A stretch of DNA of 64,000 nucleotides from Marthasterias glacialis. Its lineage: Eukaryota > Echinodermata > Asteroidea > Forcipulatida > Asteriidae. The stretch lies in assembly GCA_911728455.2 (NCBI GenBank), contig OU452222.1, positions 23,448,090-23,512,089 of the forward strand, written 5' to 3'. Position 1 is the first letter of the stretch, and each line of letters opens with the position of its first letter. The notes under the pieces are model-generated. The model saw nothing but the letters and a program-made list of their open reading frames with translations, had not been told where the DNA came from and made no database searches. Below, piece by piece: positions 10,901-24,914 of this stretch. The translations under genes and the position numbers were made by a program.

Positions 10901-13900
10901 CAAAATGCCTTGGTTGGGGTGTTGTAACGGACTAAGTTTTCTCAGCAGTTTGCATCTTGTCAAAAAACAGCATCGTACATTGAGTCCCGATGTCGTACAT
11001 GTAAAAGCAGGTTTAAACGCAAGTTTCGAAGTATTTTCTTTTCTTCTGTATTACCGCACATTGGCCCAAAAATGTAAACAGGAATCAATAATGGGACTGA
11101 ACGGAATGGTCTGGTCCCCTCCGTTACGTATTGCAAAATTGTGAACGGGGAGCCTGACAGTGATGGTCGCTGGTTTGATATTAAAAAGTCCTTATACCAG
11201 TTCTGTAATCGAATCCCTGTTGTCCGAGTCTAGGTCTTAGTTCGAGTCCGAATCCGAGCCCTATGAACAGTCCGTCGGCCGCGGAGCCAGGAGTGTCCAC
11301 GAGGCAGGCCCCACGCCGGTCCGGGCTCGCCCGGCGGACGGGGGCCCCGGCCCGCCCGCGCCACACCGGGGAGGACACCGCGGGGCCGACCCCTCCCGCT
11401 CCAGCGCCCCGAGTCCTCCCCACCGATTTCGAGTCCCCTTTGGTCCGAGTCCGAGTCCCTTTATGTCTGATAAAAATTTCATCTTTGTTGCTAAGTCCTT
11501 GCGTCACACGCGTGCGCATCTGCTGCTCACCCTGTTTTCGCTACTTCCGGCTCAAAAGCTGGCATAAAGTGTTGTATGTAAAGCTACAAAAAATCACAAA
11601 TGTCATCGTTCAATGGCATTTCTTAAGAAAAAAACTATTAATGCTGAGGGAAGACTTTAGCCTTTGAAGAAAGTACCGTATGAAAACGCCACGTCCAGGT
11701 TTTTTTTATTTATTTATTTTTTTATTTTTTATGATCTTGTCTAAATCATAAAAGAAATGCAACTCCTATGTGCTTCTGGTAATCAGTAAAGCCAGTTTGT
11801 ATAAAATGGGCGTAGCGTGCAGTGGAATACTTCAAACCTACAACTTGCAATAGTCTTACCGCTGCGACCGACAGTCGCATGGAACAATTCTGCCATTTTG
11901 GCAAAGTTCCAGTCACTTCTTTCCAACTAGTGACCAGATTAGTCCAATTTAGTACCAATTTAAAAAGTCAAGTTGCAAAAATGTGTTATTGGCCTCACGT
12001 TTAAACCCTATCAGAGTCTTTCTCAAAGGCTAAAAAGTCGAAACATATATTCCAAAAACACGGGATTGATTTCCATTGTGTAAATGAATTAGAACAATTA
12101 AAACATCTTGCTTAATAAAATAAAAACGAGAACAAACATAAATTGACTGACTTATTCGAAATCTAAATGTGTCAACATGTCATGTCCCAAGAACGAGACA
12201 ACGATCAATCACGAAAGTAGAAAATCAATCGACGTAAACCAACGAACAAGGGACACAACGAGCCAGCTATAATTATACGGAGCCTGCCGTTCAAGTCTGA
12301 TATTGCGCTTAGTTTTTGTCTGCATCATTGGTAGCGCAAAACGCAATTGGGGCGATATTTCAGGTAGACAAAAAAAAAGAAAAAAAAAAAAAACCACCAT
12401 CACAGACCGGAACAAGTCTACAATCTTGACATGCGCTGTTGAAACAAACAAGGGGCGTGGTCGATACGCAATAGGGTCTGATAGTCAACGCATCAACTGA
12501 ATTATTTTTCTTTCAATTATTGATTACAAAATGCGTGCTTTGCCCAGTCTCGAACCGAGTCACCCCGAGTCCCAGGGTCGAGTCAGAGTCCCAAGGGGAG
12601 TCACGGTACGCCGAGGCCTAGTCTGAGTTCGAGTCCAAACAAAAATCGACTCTAGACCTGTCTCGAGGCCAACAGCACTGCCTTATGGATCGTCAAACTG
12701 TTCATTGTTCCCAGCAATCGATGCTTACCAGACAGTTTCCTATCTGGGTAATTATTATTGCCTATATCTACTAATGGCTTTTACACTAACCCGCAGCGGA
12801 TGCATAGATTAGCATACAGAAATCGTCATGAATAATACATAAAGCTCATTGCAGTTGCATAATTGAAAGAACAAAACATGTATTAATAATGGTTCTTTGT
12901 TTGTTTGTTTGTTTGTTTGTTTGTTTGTTTGTTTGTTTGTTTGTTTGTTTGTTTGTTTGTTTGTTTGTTTGTTTGTTTGTTTGTTTGTTTGTTTGTTTGT
13001 TTGTTTGTTTGTTTGTTTGTTTGTTTGTTTGTTTGTTTGTTTGTTTGTTTGTTTGTTTGTTTGTTTGTTTGTTTGTTTGTTTGTTTGTTTGTTTGTTTGT
13101 TTGTTTGTTTGTTTGTTTGTTTGTTTGTTTGTTTGTTTGTTTGTTTGTTTGTTTGTTTGTTTGTTTGTTTGTTTGTTTGTTTGTTTGTTTGTTTGTTTGT
13201 TTGTTTGTTTGTTTGTTTGTTTGTTTGTTTGTTTGTTTGTTTGTTTGTTTGTTTGTTTGTTTGTTTGTTTGTTTGTTTGTTTGTTTGTTTGTTTGTTTGT
13301 TTGTTTGTTTGTTTGTTTGTTTGTTTGTTTGTTTGTTTTTTGACCGATTTTGACAGCTGACACTGTTTCAAAAAAAATAAAAAATAAATAAATAAATGCA
13401 AAAATATATATAACATACTCATTTTTAACTACACTTTTTCGTTTTTTGTTATTTTTCAAATTTACAGCTTAAAATTTTCTTTTTAGTCCCCAAATTGATA
13501 AAAAAGAAAACACGAATGTATTATTTAACTGTTTTCTTCTATAACTAACTATTAGGATGTATATCCCCCCGTCCTTTGTCCAAAAGTGAAAGTTTTTAAC
13601 TCCCTAAACTAAAGGGAAATTACATAAGTATGTATCGCTGAAGTATATTTGTTATCATCAGTTTGACAAGAAACAATTGACCATTACATCTTTAATGAAA
13701 TTCAGTGGTCAAACTTGTTCACACTGTAAGATGCATAATTTAGGTCAATCAACAGCACTGGGTCTCCTTGCTAAAAGGGCATACTGTATTATTTCAACCA
13801 TGTTGCACTATTTTAACAATCGCCCTCGTCCCCACTGATCCGTATCACCATCAACCACCATTAACCCTTAATGAAGCCAAAGCCAAATGAGTTATATAGA

Positions 13901-15754
13901 GAGGTTGCGTGACCTCAGCAAAAGCTATTTCGCTGCCACGTTGAGTCCAGCCATGTACATGTACACACTCATTAGCTGACAAGTCTTCCGCTGAATGATT
14001 TCCAGCGTCTGATTGTGCACGCACCATTAGAAAAGGGTCTCGGTGACGTCACGTGAAACTTCTCTATATACCTTATGCACATGACGTCATTGAGTAGGGC
14101 GCCCTCAGCCAGAGGTCTAAAGGTCATTGGCTGATCATGTGCACCGCGCATGCAGTTGCTAGGTGCATGCAGTTGCTAGGACAACAATACGAAATTGATA
14201 AACAAAAAAACGGAGAATAACAATGGTGTTTGCATCAAAGAGTTGCTTTGCTGTGCCCGTACAATATAGTGCCTGTGAGGAAGACTTTTTAATTAATAAC
14301 TTCAATGAGACCGTTCCATTAATTCACACCACGTTGGTTTCATAATCATCTTACCTCTAAGGCGGTGGTTTTATGACGTCCATTGCAGAATGTCCTTTAA
14401 TTGATTTTACGGATTAAAGTTCGGGCTATTTTCATTGACTTGGCAAGGGATGCAATCATATAGTACTGTTTCCAGCTTTGCCTTGGTCAGAATGATGAAT
14501 GAGAATGGGGAATCCACGAAATTTTACAAGGTTGAAGTCTCACCCATTTCATTTCAACAGAAGGGAAGTGACCCATTTTTGAGTGGGCCGAGCAGGTACC
14601 CTTCTTTCATGATAAGAGGTCATTCGGGTCAATAGAGCCCGCATTGAATAGACGACTGCACACATCAGGTCATTTTTGCCAAAACTAGGAAAGTCACTGA
14701 CAGGGCATCGTCCTCGGCCTTAAAAAACGTTGACCATGACATTCGTTTTGGCCTAATAGTCTTGTCTTTAACGACCTTAAAAAATAATCTGAACAATACA
14801 TACTCTCAAAGTTTGGAGAGTAAAAGAATGAAAACCCACACGTTTTTTTTTTTTTCCTCTCGCCATCCCACTCTTGCCATAATGGCGGACAACTCTATTA
14901 GAGAGAAATACGGGTATCTTCAGCTTAGATAAGTGTGAAGTTCACCTCAAGTTCACTCAAAAAGGATGATGCACAGTGAGGTTCACTCTCAAAAGACCCA
15001 AAATGACACCACTCGGGCGAGAGAGTGAAATTGTCACTCCCCAGTCCGAGAGTAATAATAAATAAATAAAAACTGTGTGGACCCTTGCATGATTAGGTAT
15101 TTTGCGTTTTATTTTGTTCAGTTTTATTTGGTTGTATTTTATTTCATTTGATTTAATTTTATGGTTTTTAAATATATTTTTTTTAATATTTTTTTTGTAT
15201 TTATTCATTTATTATTGTTTTCATTCTTTGATTAAAAATAGTTAATTTATTTTTCTAAATGTCATCCGAAATTCATACCGTTGTCAAAATTCATACCGTT
15301 GTCAAGGGTAAGGGGGAAGTTTCCAGTCTAATTTTCCATTTCCATCCCGCCAGGTTTGGGACGACACCCTGGCCACCCATGCTCAGCGATATTCCGATAT
15401 GTGCATTTGGGCTCACGGTTTCCCCGATGAGAACATCACGCCGTTCGATCCAGTGGGGCAGAACCTCTGGGTAGCCGGGCCGACCACCGAAGACAGACGG
15501 CCCGACGGAGCCGTCGTTACGCAGTCGTGGTACAACGAGTTGGTTTACTACAACTACGAAACTGCGGAATGTGAAACTGACCAAATGTGTGGACATTACA
15601 CCCAGGTAGGTAGCTTTTTCTTTCTTTCTCTTTTTCTCTCTCTTCTTTTTCATATTTTGGAAATTGTTAGGGTTTAAATACCATCATTTAGCACGGGGGC
15701 TCGGCCCATTCAGACATCGGCAAAAAACGACATGCCAGCACGGTCCCCCCCCCC

Positions 15755-15794
<40 letters not shown>

Positions 15795-18700
15795 GCAAGC
15801 AACCAGTCCAATTTCTTTTAACCAATGTGTTTTTTTTTGTTTTTTTTTTTGTTTTTTTTAACTGGAGATAACAAAAGTGCCCGTTTCTCTACGCCACTGG
15901 TATGCTGCAGCCAGTTTTGTCTGTAAAATGCAGTGAAAATTACATCTCATATCCATCAACGGTAACCAATGGATTTGGGAAAAGTGACAACGTGCCAAGC
16001 ACCTAAAACGTACCCCAGGTCAACATACTCAATTAATTCAGTAGTTGCTTGGTAAACCGAGTAAATTATTCATTATTTGAATACGTCCTTGACCGGAACA
16101 AGTTCAAATTGATCATTTGTCACGGCCGACGGCGTCATCCGCATCATTAGAGCCTTTCATTTTTATCGGGTTCATTACAAACTACTACTAAGGCATTTTG
16201 TGTCGTTAAAAACACATAAAGTTGTTTTCCAGCAGCGTAGCCAAGGGTACCCCAAGGTTCTAGACTAAAACACTTTCAATGTGATCATTTGTCATGCACG
16301 ACAGTGTCATCCGCATCATTAGAGCCCCCATGAAATGAATCCAACATGGCCCCCGCTCGCCCCTCCTCCCCCCCCCCCACTGAAAAGCAATGCTACACTG
16401 TGCCCCTATTGTGAACCCAACATGGTTTTGTCGCTGTTGTTGTCTATTCCCCCATGTTTTTCCCGTAAGCTAAAACTTCGAGACGCGCATGTTGTTTATC
16501 ACAGTAGGCTGTAATAGATGCTAAAAGCAGTGGTCACACTATCACCACTGTAAGGAGGGACTGGCCAAAGGTTTTGAGCTTCCAACTCGTTTTCATTGCC
16601 TCTCGGTATAGCACCTCATCCATTATGACTTAAAATTTATTATTTCACGTGCATTTTATACTTTGGGAATACTGAACACTATCAACTTGGAAATTAGCGC
16701 TCATTTTTCGCCCCCCTTTATGAAAAATCCTGGCTCCGCCCCTTTAGGTAGTCCGACTTGGTCAAGCTAGCCCTGGCGCACTGTTCCTCCAGTCAAACTC
16801 ACGAATTATTTGTGACTGCAAGGGGGCGCCCTTTGGGGTAGATTGGGGTTCAAAACCATAGAAATGGTGTGGACCGGTAAACAGATGCTTTTCATTTAAC
16901 TAAGTGTAGATTTTGTTCAATGTGACAATATATTTCTTAGCAGCGAGATACTGTGTTAACTATTGCACCACAGTAGAGCAACTTAAACAGGGGCTGTGTT
17001 GTCATGATTATAGCAGGCCTGTGGCTGTGCATGGAAAGATGAACTCTCACCCAGATACTGCACACGCTCGCGCTAACTTGTGGTGGAATCACAAAGGATG
17101 TCGTCTTTGTCAAACTGATGTAACCGACGGCGCGCAAGCTCGCGTAGTAAATGGGTTTTTCCGATCACTTTTATAATCATGACATCACAGCCCCTTTAAT
17201 GTAAGAAGATAATAAAGGACGTGCCAACATTTGCTTCTCCTGTCGTCTACTCAACAAAATACACTAACTATTTTTGAGTGAAAAAAACATTCCACGAATG
17301 CGTGAAAAACAAAAAAATCAGCGCCCTAACTTGCTCCATTATGGTTTCTCATAGATCACCGAACTGAAATTCCAGCACTGGAGGGCACTTTTATAAAGAG
17401 ATATACTGTATTTTTAAACAGATGTGCCAGCCATTAGTTTGCAATCAATCTCTTGCGTCCCCATTCCTCCCTATCACCTGGTTAACCACCACTGCCCAAG
17501 AGATTTTTCGGTTTGGTGTTCGTGCTCATTTTTATTGGCCCGTTAACAAACAGATACAAATGCTGTTTTCAGCATTGTCAGCAGATTGTAATGACTCAAC
17601 GAAATCTGTACACGGTTTGTAGCCTAACTCATTGTAACTTATCTTTATTGAGTCGGCCTACCCTGTCTGCATAGTTCTCAGGGGGTCATTGTTCAGGTCC
17701 GGTGGGGAGGAACTGCATTCGTTTTGGGCGACTGGGACGCGAGCATCGGGTCATCCCGCCCCCTCCCTCCCCCCGACTGGGAAAGTCAATAACAAGGACT
17801 CATCCTTGGCCTTTCAAATTATGACCGTGACATTCATTTGGCATAATGGTGTTGTTTGTAACGACCTTAAAAAATAAAAAAAAACATGTTTGGCACCTGC
17901 CATTGGCTTTTTTCCAATTTAGTTTATTTAATTTCGTGACATTTGATTTTGTTTGTATCCTATTTTATTAACCATAATTATTATTATTGTTTTGATCCTA
18001 AACACCACAGTATCATCCAAAGCATAAAGGCCATGATTTACACCAGTTTCAATATAATTAAAGCGTTTAAACCAGCTATTTATTTGTTTTTATGTTATAT
18101 TTTTGAGACGTGCATTTATTGAATCATAAATATAGCTATAGTATGGTGGCCCTGAAGGGACATCGCACATCGCATACGTGTGCGCACACGTATGCAATGT
18201 CGTGAACCAAATCGCGAATATATGCGCACACGTATGCAATGTCGTGAACCAAATCGCAAATGTGTGCGCACACGTATGCAATGTCGTGAAACAAATCCTG
18301 AATGTGTGCGCACACGGTATGCAATGTCGTGAACCAAATCGCGAATATGTGCGCACTCGTCTGCGAATATATTCGCGATGTCGTGAATTTTATTGCATAC
18401 CATTGTCGCATACCTTTGAATAAAATGTCTATTGATCTGGGGGGTTGAAGCACCAAGTCTGGAATACAAATGGGACCAGGGCCACTTGCATACTCCCTAG
18501 TTCACTAACACATTGTCCGCAACTATGACATCACCCCAAAGGTATGCGACAATGGTATGCAATAACATTCACGACATCGCGAATATATTCGCAGACGAGT
18601 GCGCACATATTCGCGAATTGGTTCACGACATTGCATACCGTGTGCGCACACATTCGCGATTTGTTTCACGACATTGCATACGTGTGCACACACATTCGCG

Positions 18701-19486
18701 ATTTGGTTCACGACATTGCATACGTGTGCGCACACATTCGCGATTTGGTTCACGACATTGCATACGTGTGCGCACATATTCGCGATTTATTCTACGACAT
18801 TGCATACGTGTGCGCACATATTCGCGATTTGTTTCACGACATCGCATACGTGTGCGCACATATTCGCGATTTGTTTCACGACATCGCATACGTATGCGCA
18901 CACGTTTGCGATGTGCGATGTCCCTTCAGGGCCACCATACTATAGTATTTGCTTATTGTAGAGACACGGGAAGGAGGCCGGTCCTCTAATTAAAAAGGAC
19001 GAGCATTCTCCACATACAAAACAAAATGCACAACGACTTCTTATTAGACTTCTCAAAAAACTACAACAGCACAGTACAGCCAACATAGACTAAAGTACAA
19101 CTAGTATTAGAAAGTACAACGCGAAGGTCAAGGGTCAAAACGTGGCTTGCTACACGCTACGGTAATACACAAATTTTCAAGAAACGATTCTGTCAGAGGC
19201 TCCAAAAATAAATTTCTTTGATGAAAATGATTCATAATAAGACAATCTACTCACAGGGAGTTTCCTTATAGCTAACCCTCCTACATAAATAATAATAGGA
19301 GCATGGCCAGATTTATGCTCCCTACAAAATAGAGAGAATTACCAACAGAAATCAAATGTGCTGTTTCCCTGCTGAAAGCTACCAGAAAAGGGAGCTAGTC
19401 TAAAGGTTGCGGACACAAACTTTAACTTGTTATTAGCTGTTCCGACATTCCAGTCGGAACAGGTATTGTTTCTCTTCTGATTATTA

Positions 19487-19528
<42 letters not shown>

Positions 19529-22193
19529 TTATTATTCTTTGTTTCTGTCAACTTGTATTGCATTTGTACACGGTTTTTGTTTAAGCCTAATCTGAAAATT
19601 GGTAAATATGAGAGACTCAAATCATATACCAAATTGAAGCATAGTACATGAAGTTGTGACTAAATGTGATTTTGTTAAAATTAGTTAAATAATTAGCAAA
19701 GTTTTAATGACATGAATATTTAATTAGGCAATCTTGTTACTACCATATCTCAAGAAGTATACATCCGATCCTCAAACTTTTTTCAGTTATAGACTTGTCC
19801 TATATTGTAGATGTAATTTCTGGTCTAACATTTCCCGTCACGTCATCATGACATCATTTATAATGCGGCTTTTAATCTATGTACAAAAGGCATGGCTCAA
19901 AAAGTGTCCAGGTTTGGAAAGTTTTTAACACAATATTTTCTAAATAAGTTAATTGTTAGTTTCCTAAATTACATAAGATGTTTTGGAAAGTTAAACGCTT
20001 ATTATAAGAGATGTTCCAGGTCATTAAAAACTAATAAAAGTACAATATCCAGGATAATTTAACGATTAAGTGACAAAGCGGACACCATGGCTAGCTGTTT
20101 TGATTGCGCAATCACGGCAATGCATTGGAGATTTCCTTGATATTTGAATCGTAACCGAGAGAGTACCTATAGTTAGTGTATAGCCCATTCTGTATGTGTA
20201 CGAACGATACATGCAACGTGCGTTTTGATAGGGTTTTCTTTAAAAGGCATTGGATGGTCATAAGTTACATACCATCTTGTAGCTTATAAAATTTGTTAGT
20301 ATGAAAAACACATTTTTTTTTCGTGACGTCATCAGGGATGACCGTTATCGTCGCGTGAATATTTAATTAGTCAAGTTTGTGTCCGTCATATCTCAAAAGG
20401 TATACGTCCGATCCTCAAACTTTTTCAGTTATAGACTTGTCCTATATTGTACATGTGATTTCTGGTCTAATATTTACCGTCACGTCATTATGACATCATT
20501 TTAACGGGGCTTTTAATCTATGTACAAAAGGCATAGGTTTTAAAAGTGTCCAGATTTGGACATTTTTGAACACATTTTTTAAAATAAATGCAATTTTAGG
20601 TTCCCTATTTAGCTCAAATCAATTTGAAAACAGAGAGAACAATACAAGTCATTTCAGACTGACATTAATCTTGGTGCAGTGTGTTTCTTCAGTAATTAAC
20701 TGTTAATTGGTAACTCAGTCAACACCATAGCTACAAGTGCGTATGTACTACACTAGATCGACATTTACCGCGACTTAATTATAATCATAGGCTCATAATA
20801 CTGCATGGGCGTAATGGTGGCAATGATCACTTTAGCTTTGCTGGTGCATCTTTTGGCCTCACTAGCTTAAGAAACTAATTACTCACGTGACTGACGTGTG
20901 AATATTTAATAAGCAACCCTACATATCGCTATATCTGAAGAAGGGCACAACCGATCCTCAAAAATTTTCAGTTATAGACTTGTCCTATATTGTACATGTG
21001 ATTTCTGGTCTAACATTTACCGTCACGTCAATATGACATCATTTTAACGGGGCTTTTAATCTATGTACAAAAGGCATAGGTTTTAAAAGTGTCCAGATTT
21101 GGACATTTTTGAACACATTTTTCAAAATGAATGCAATTTTAGGTTCCCTATTTAGCTCAAATCAATTTGAAAACAGAGAGAACAATACAAGTCATTTCAG
21201 ACTGACATTAATTATAGTGCAGTGTGTTTCTCCAGTAATTAACTGTTAATTGGTAACTCAGTCAACACCATAGCTATAAGTGCGTATGTACTGCACTAGA
21301 TCGAAATTTACCGCGACTGGAATATAACCATGTACGCTTATGATACTTCATAAGCGTAATGGTGGCAATGATCACTTTAGCTTTACTGGTGCATCTTTTG
21401 GCCTCACTATCTTAAGAAACTAATTAGTCACGTGACTGTCGCGTGAATATTTAATAAGCAACTCTTCATATCGCTATATCTGAAGAAGGGCACAACCGAT
21501 TTTCAAACTTTTTTCGGTCATTATAGTCATTGGGCATTAAAGATGAGCTTCGGGTCGACGTGACCTCGGGTTGACCTTAACATCCGGGTAAACCGGAAGT
21601 TGAACCATGACTTAAGAAGTACACAGCCAATTTTAAAAATCTTTTCGATTATATAGTCCTTGAAAATTCAACATTACCCTCGGGATACCGTGACGGCATG
21701 TTGGTCTTAAATTTAGGGTCAACCGGAAGCTTGACGATATCTCAAGAACTACAAATCAAGTACCTTAAAAAACAATAATCGGAACAGCTGAGTGTTTGTC
21801 CGAAGGACAAACACTTCGGTTCTAGTTTTTGATTATTATGCAAGTCATGAAGTTTGATCACATCCTTGAACACTGAGGGCGCACTTGGGTTCCTTACATT
21901 TATAACAATCCTAATAAAAAAACATGTTTTGGCGCCTGTCAGTGGCTATTTTGCATTTCACTTTATTTTATTGCATGACATTTGATTTTGTTTTATATGC
22001 CATTTTATTAACCATAATTATTATTATTATTTTGTTTTTTGTAATCATAACACCACAGTATCATCCAAAGCGTAAACCCCATGATTAATTTATACTAGTT
22101 TCAGTATAACTGGAGTGTTTAAGTTAAACCTGCTGTTTATTAGCTGTTCCGACATTCGAGTCGGAACAGGTATTGTTTCTCTTCTGATTATTA

Positions 22194-22235
<42 letters not shown>

Positions 22236-24881
22236 TTATTATTCTTTGTTTCTGTCAACTTGTATTGCATTTGTACACGGTTTTTGTTTAAGCCTAATCT
22301 GAAAATTGGTAAATATGAGAGACTCAAATCATATACCAAATTGAAGCATAGTACATGAAGTTGTGACTAAATGTGATTTTGTTAAAATTAGTTAAATAAT
22401 TAGCAAAGTTTTAATGACATGAATATTTAATTAGGCAATCTTGTTACTACCATATCTCAAGAAGTATACATCCGATCCTCAAACTTTTTTCAGTTATAGA
22501 CTTGTCCTATATTGTAGATGTAATTTCTGGTCTAACATTTCCCGTCACGTCATCATGACATCATTTATAATGCGGCTTTTAATCTATGTACAAAAGGCAT
22601 GGCTCAAAAAGTGTCCAGGTTTGGAAAGTTTTTAACACAATATTTTCTAAATAAGTTAATTGTTAGTTTCCTAAATTACATAAGATGTTTTGGAAAGTTA
22701 AACGCTTATTATAAGAGATGTTCCAGATCATTAAAAACTAATAAAAGTACAATATCCAGGATAATTTAACGATTAAGTGACAAAGCGGACACGATGGCTA
22801 GCTGTTTTGATTGCGCAATCACGGCAATGCATTGGAGATTTCCTTGATATTTGAATCGTAACCGAGAGAGTACCTATAGTTAGTGTATAGCCCATTCTGT
22901 ATGTGTACGAACGATACATGGAACGTGCGTTTTGATAGGGTTTTCTTTAAAAGGCATTGGATGGTCATAAGTTACATACCATCTTGTAGCTTATAAAATT
23001 TGTTAGTATGAAAAACACATTTTTTTCTTCGTGACGTCATCAGGGATGACCGTTATCGTCGCGTGAATATTTAATTAGTCAAGTTTGTGTCCGTCATATC
23101 TCAAAAGGTATACGTCCGATCCTCAAACTTTTTCAGTTATAGACTTGTCCTATATTGTACATGTGATTTCTGGTCTAACATTTACCGTCACGTCATTATG
23201 ACATCATTTTAACGGGGCTTTTAATCTATGTACAAAAGGCATAGGTTTTAAAAGTGTCCAGATTTGGACATTTTTGAACACATTTTTCAAAATGAATGCA
23301 ATTTTAGGTTCCCTATTTAGCTCAAATCAATTTGAAAACAGAGAGAACAATACAAGTCATTTCAGACTGACATTAATCTTGGTGCAGTGTGTTTATTCAG
23401 TAATTAACTGTTAATTGGTAACTCAGTCAACACCATAGCTACAAGTGCGTATGTACTGCACTAGATCGACATTTACCGCGACTGAATTATAATCATAGGC
23501 TCATAATACTGCATGGGCGTAATGGTGGCAATGATCACTTTAGCTTTGCTGGTGCATCTTGTGGCCTCACTAGCTTAAGAAACTAATTACTCACGTGACT
23601 AACGTGTGAATATTTAATAAGCAACCCTACATATCGCTATGTCTGAAGAAGGGCACAACCGATCCTCAAACTGTCTCAGTTATAGACTTGTCCTATATTG
23701 TACTTGTGATTTCTGGTCTAACATTTACCGTCACGTCAATATGACATCATTTTAACGGGGCTTTTAATCTATGTTCAAAGGGCATAGGTTTTAAAAGTGT
23801 CCAGATTTGGACATTTTTGAACACATTTTTCAAAATAAATGCAATTTTAGGTTCCCTATTTAGCTCAAATCAATTTGAAAACAGAGAGAACAATACAAGT
23901 CATTTCAGACTGACATTAATTATAGTGCAGTGTGTTTCTCCAGTAATTAACTGTTAATTGGTAACTCAGTCAACACCATAGCTATAAGTGCGTATGTACT
24001 GCACTAGATCGAAATTTACCGCGACTGGAATATAACCATGTACGCTTATGATACTTCATAAGCGTAATGGTGGCAATGATCACTTTAGCTTTACTGGTGC
24101 ATCTTTTGGCCTCACTATCTTAAGAAACTAATTAGTCACGTGACTGTCGCGTGAATATTTAATAAGCAACTCTTCATATCGCTATATCTGAAGAAGGGCA
24201 CAACCGATTTTCAAACTTTTTTCGGTCATTATAGTCATTGGGCATTAAAGATGAGCTTCGGGTCGACGTGACCTCGGGTTGACCTTAACATCCGGGTAAA
24301 CCGGAAGTTGAACCATGACTTAAGAAGTACACAGCCAATTTTAAAAATCTTTTCGATTATATAGTCCTTGAAAATTTCAACATTACCCTCGGGATACCGT
24401 GACGGCATGTTGGTCTTAAATTTAGGGTCAACCGGAAGCTTGACGATATCTCAAGAACTACAAATCAAGTACCTTAAAAAACAATAATCGGAACAGCTGA
24501 GTGTTTGTCCGAAGGACAAACACTTCGGTTCTAGTTTGTTGTTGTTATTATAATTATGTTTGAGATGTGCATTTGCTGAATCATAATTATAGCTATAGTC
24601 TTTGCTTATTGTGTTTTGTCTCTTATTTGAGTTAAAGTGAGAACAATTATTTATCCTGTTTAAAATGACATGGTTTCGAGCCCGACCACCCTTGAGATGT
24701 ACCGCTCTTCTACTTGTTGACTAAAACAAAAACATACTGCATTTGAACTTCTTCAGGTTGTGTGGGCAGATAGCTATGCGGTAGGGTGCGGAATATCCTT
24801 TTGTCCTACCACAGCTCAGATTGATACGGAGAACGTCTGGATCTTTAATTGTCACTACGGTCCGTCGTAAGTAAAGTGCTC

Positions 24882-24914
<33 letters not shown>

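Larger units (their letters stand above)
7993..15353. other. CAP gene intron 1 (7.4 kb)
   Basis: Holds simple repeats and transposon debris: a degenerate palindromic minisatellite (8500-8790), (GTTT)n near 9747-9792, GAGTCC-like repeats (11190-11460, 12550-12660), a 444-bp TTTG microsatellite and a family D MITE. No second gene is supported. The long frames across 12809-13459 are translations of the microsatellite. Confidence 0.6.
15606..24756. other. CAP gene intron 2 (9.2 kb), transposon-filled
   Basis: Splits the CAP signature motif. It contains poly-A and poly-C runs, repeats at 16086-16150/16275-16330, a family H MITE, the 798-bp foldback element and two 2.4-kb Helitron-like elements. 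No coding exon is supported within it. Confidence 0.7.

Noticed and set aside
11181-11667. GC-rich frames on both strands
   Set aside because: Arg/Pro/Gly composition artefact of the GC block and GAGTCC repeats.
12809-13459. Long open frames on both strands
   Set aside because: They translate the TTTG microsatellite (NKQT or FVCL repeats).
18090-18989. Several overlapping frames with HDIAYVCAHIRDLV-like repeats
   Set aside because: The repeat period is 14 residues, i.e. the 42-bp DNA unit of the foldback element, present in several frames and on both strands.
19734-19928. 64-codon frame repeated at 22441-22635
   Set aside because: Lies in both Helitron-like copies; no domain, and conserved only because the elements are nearly identical.
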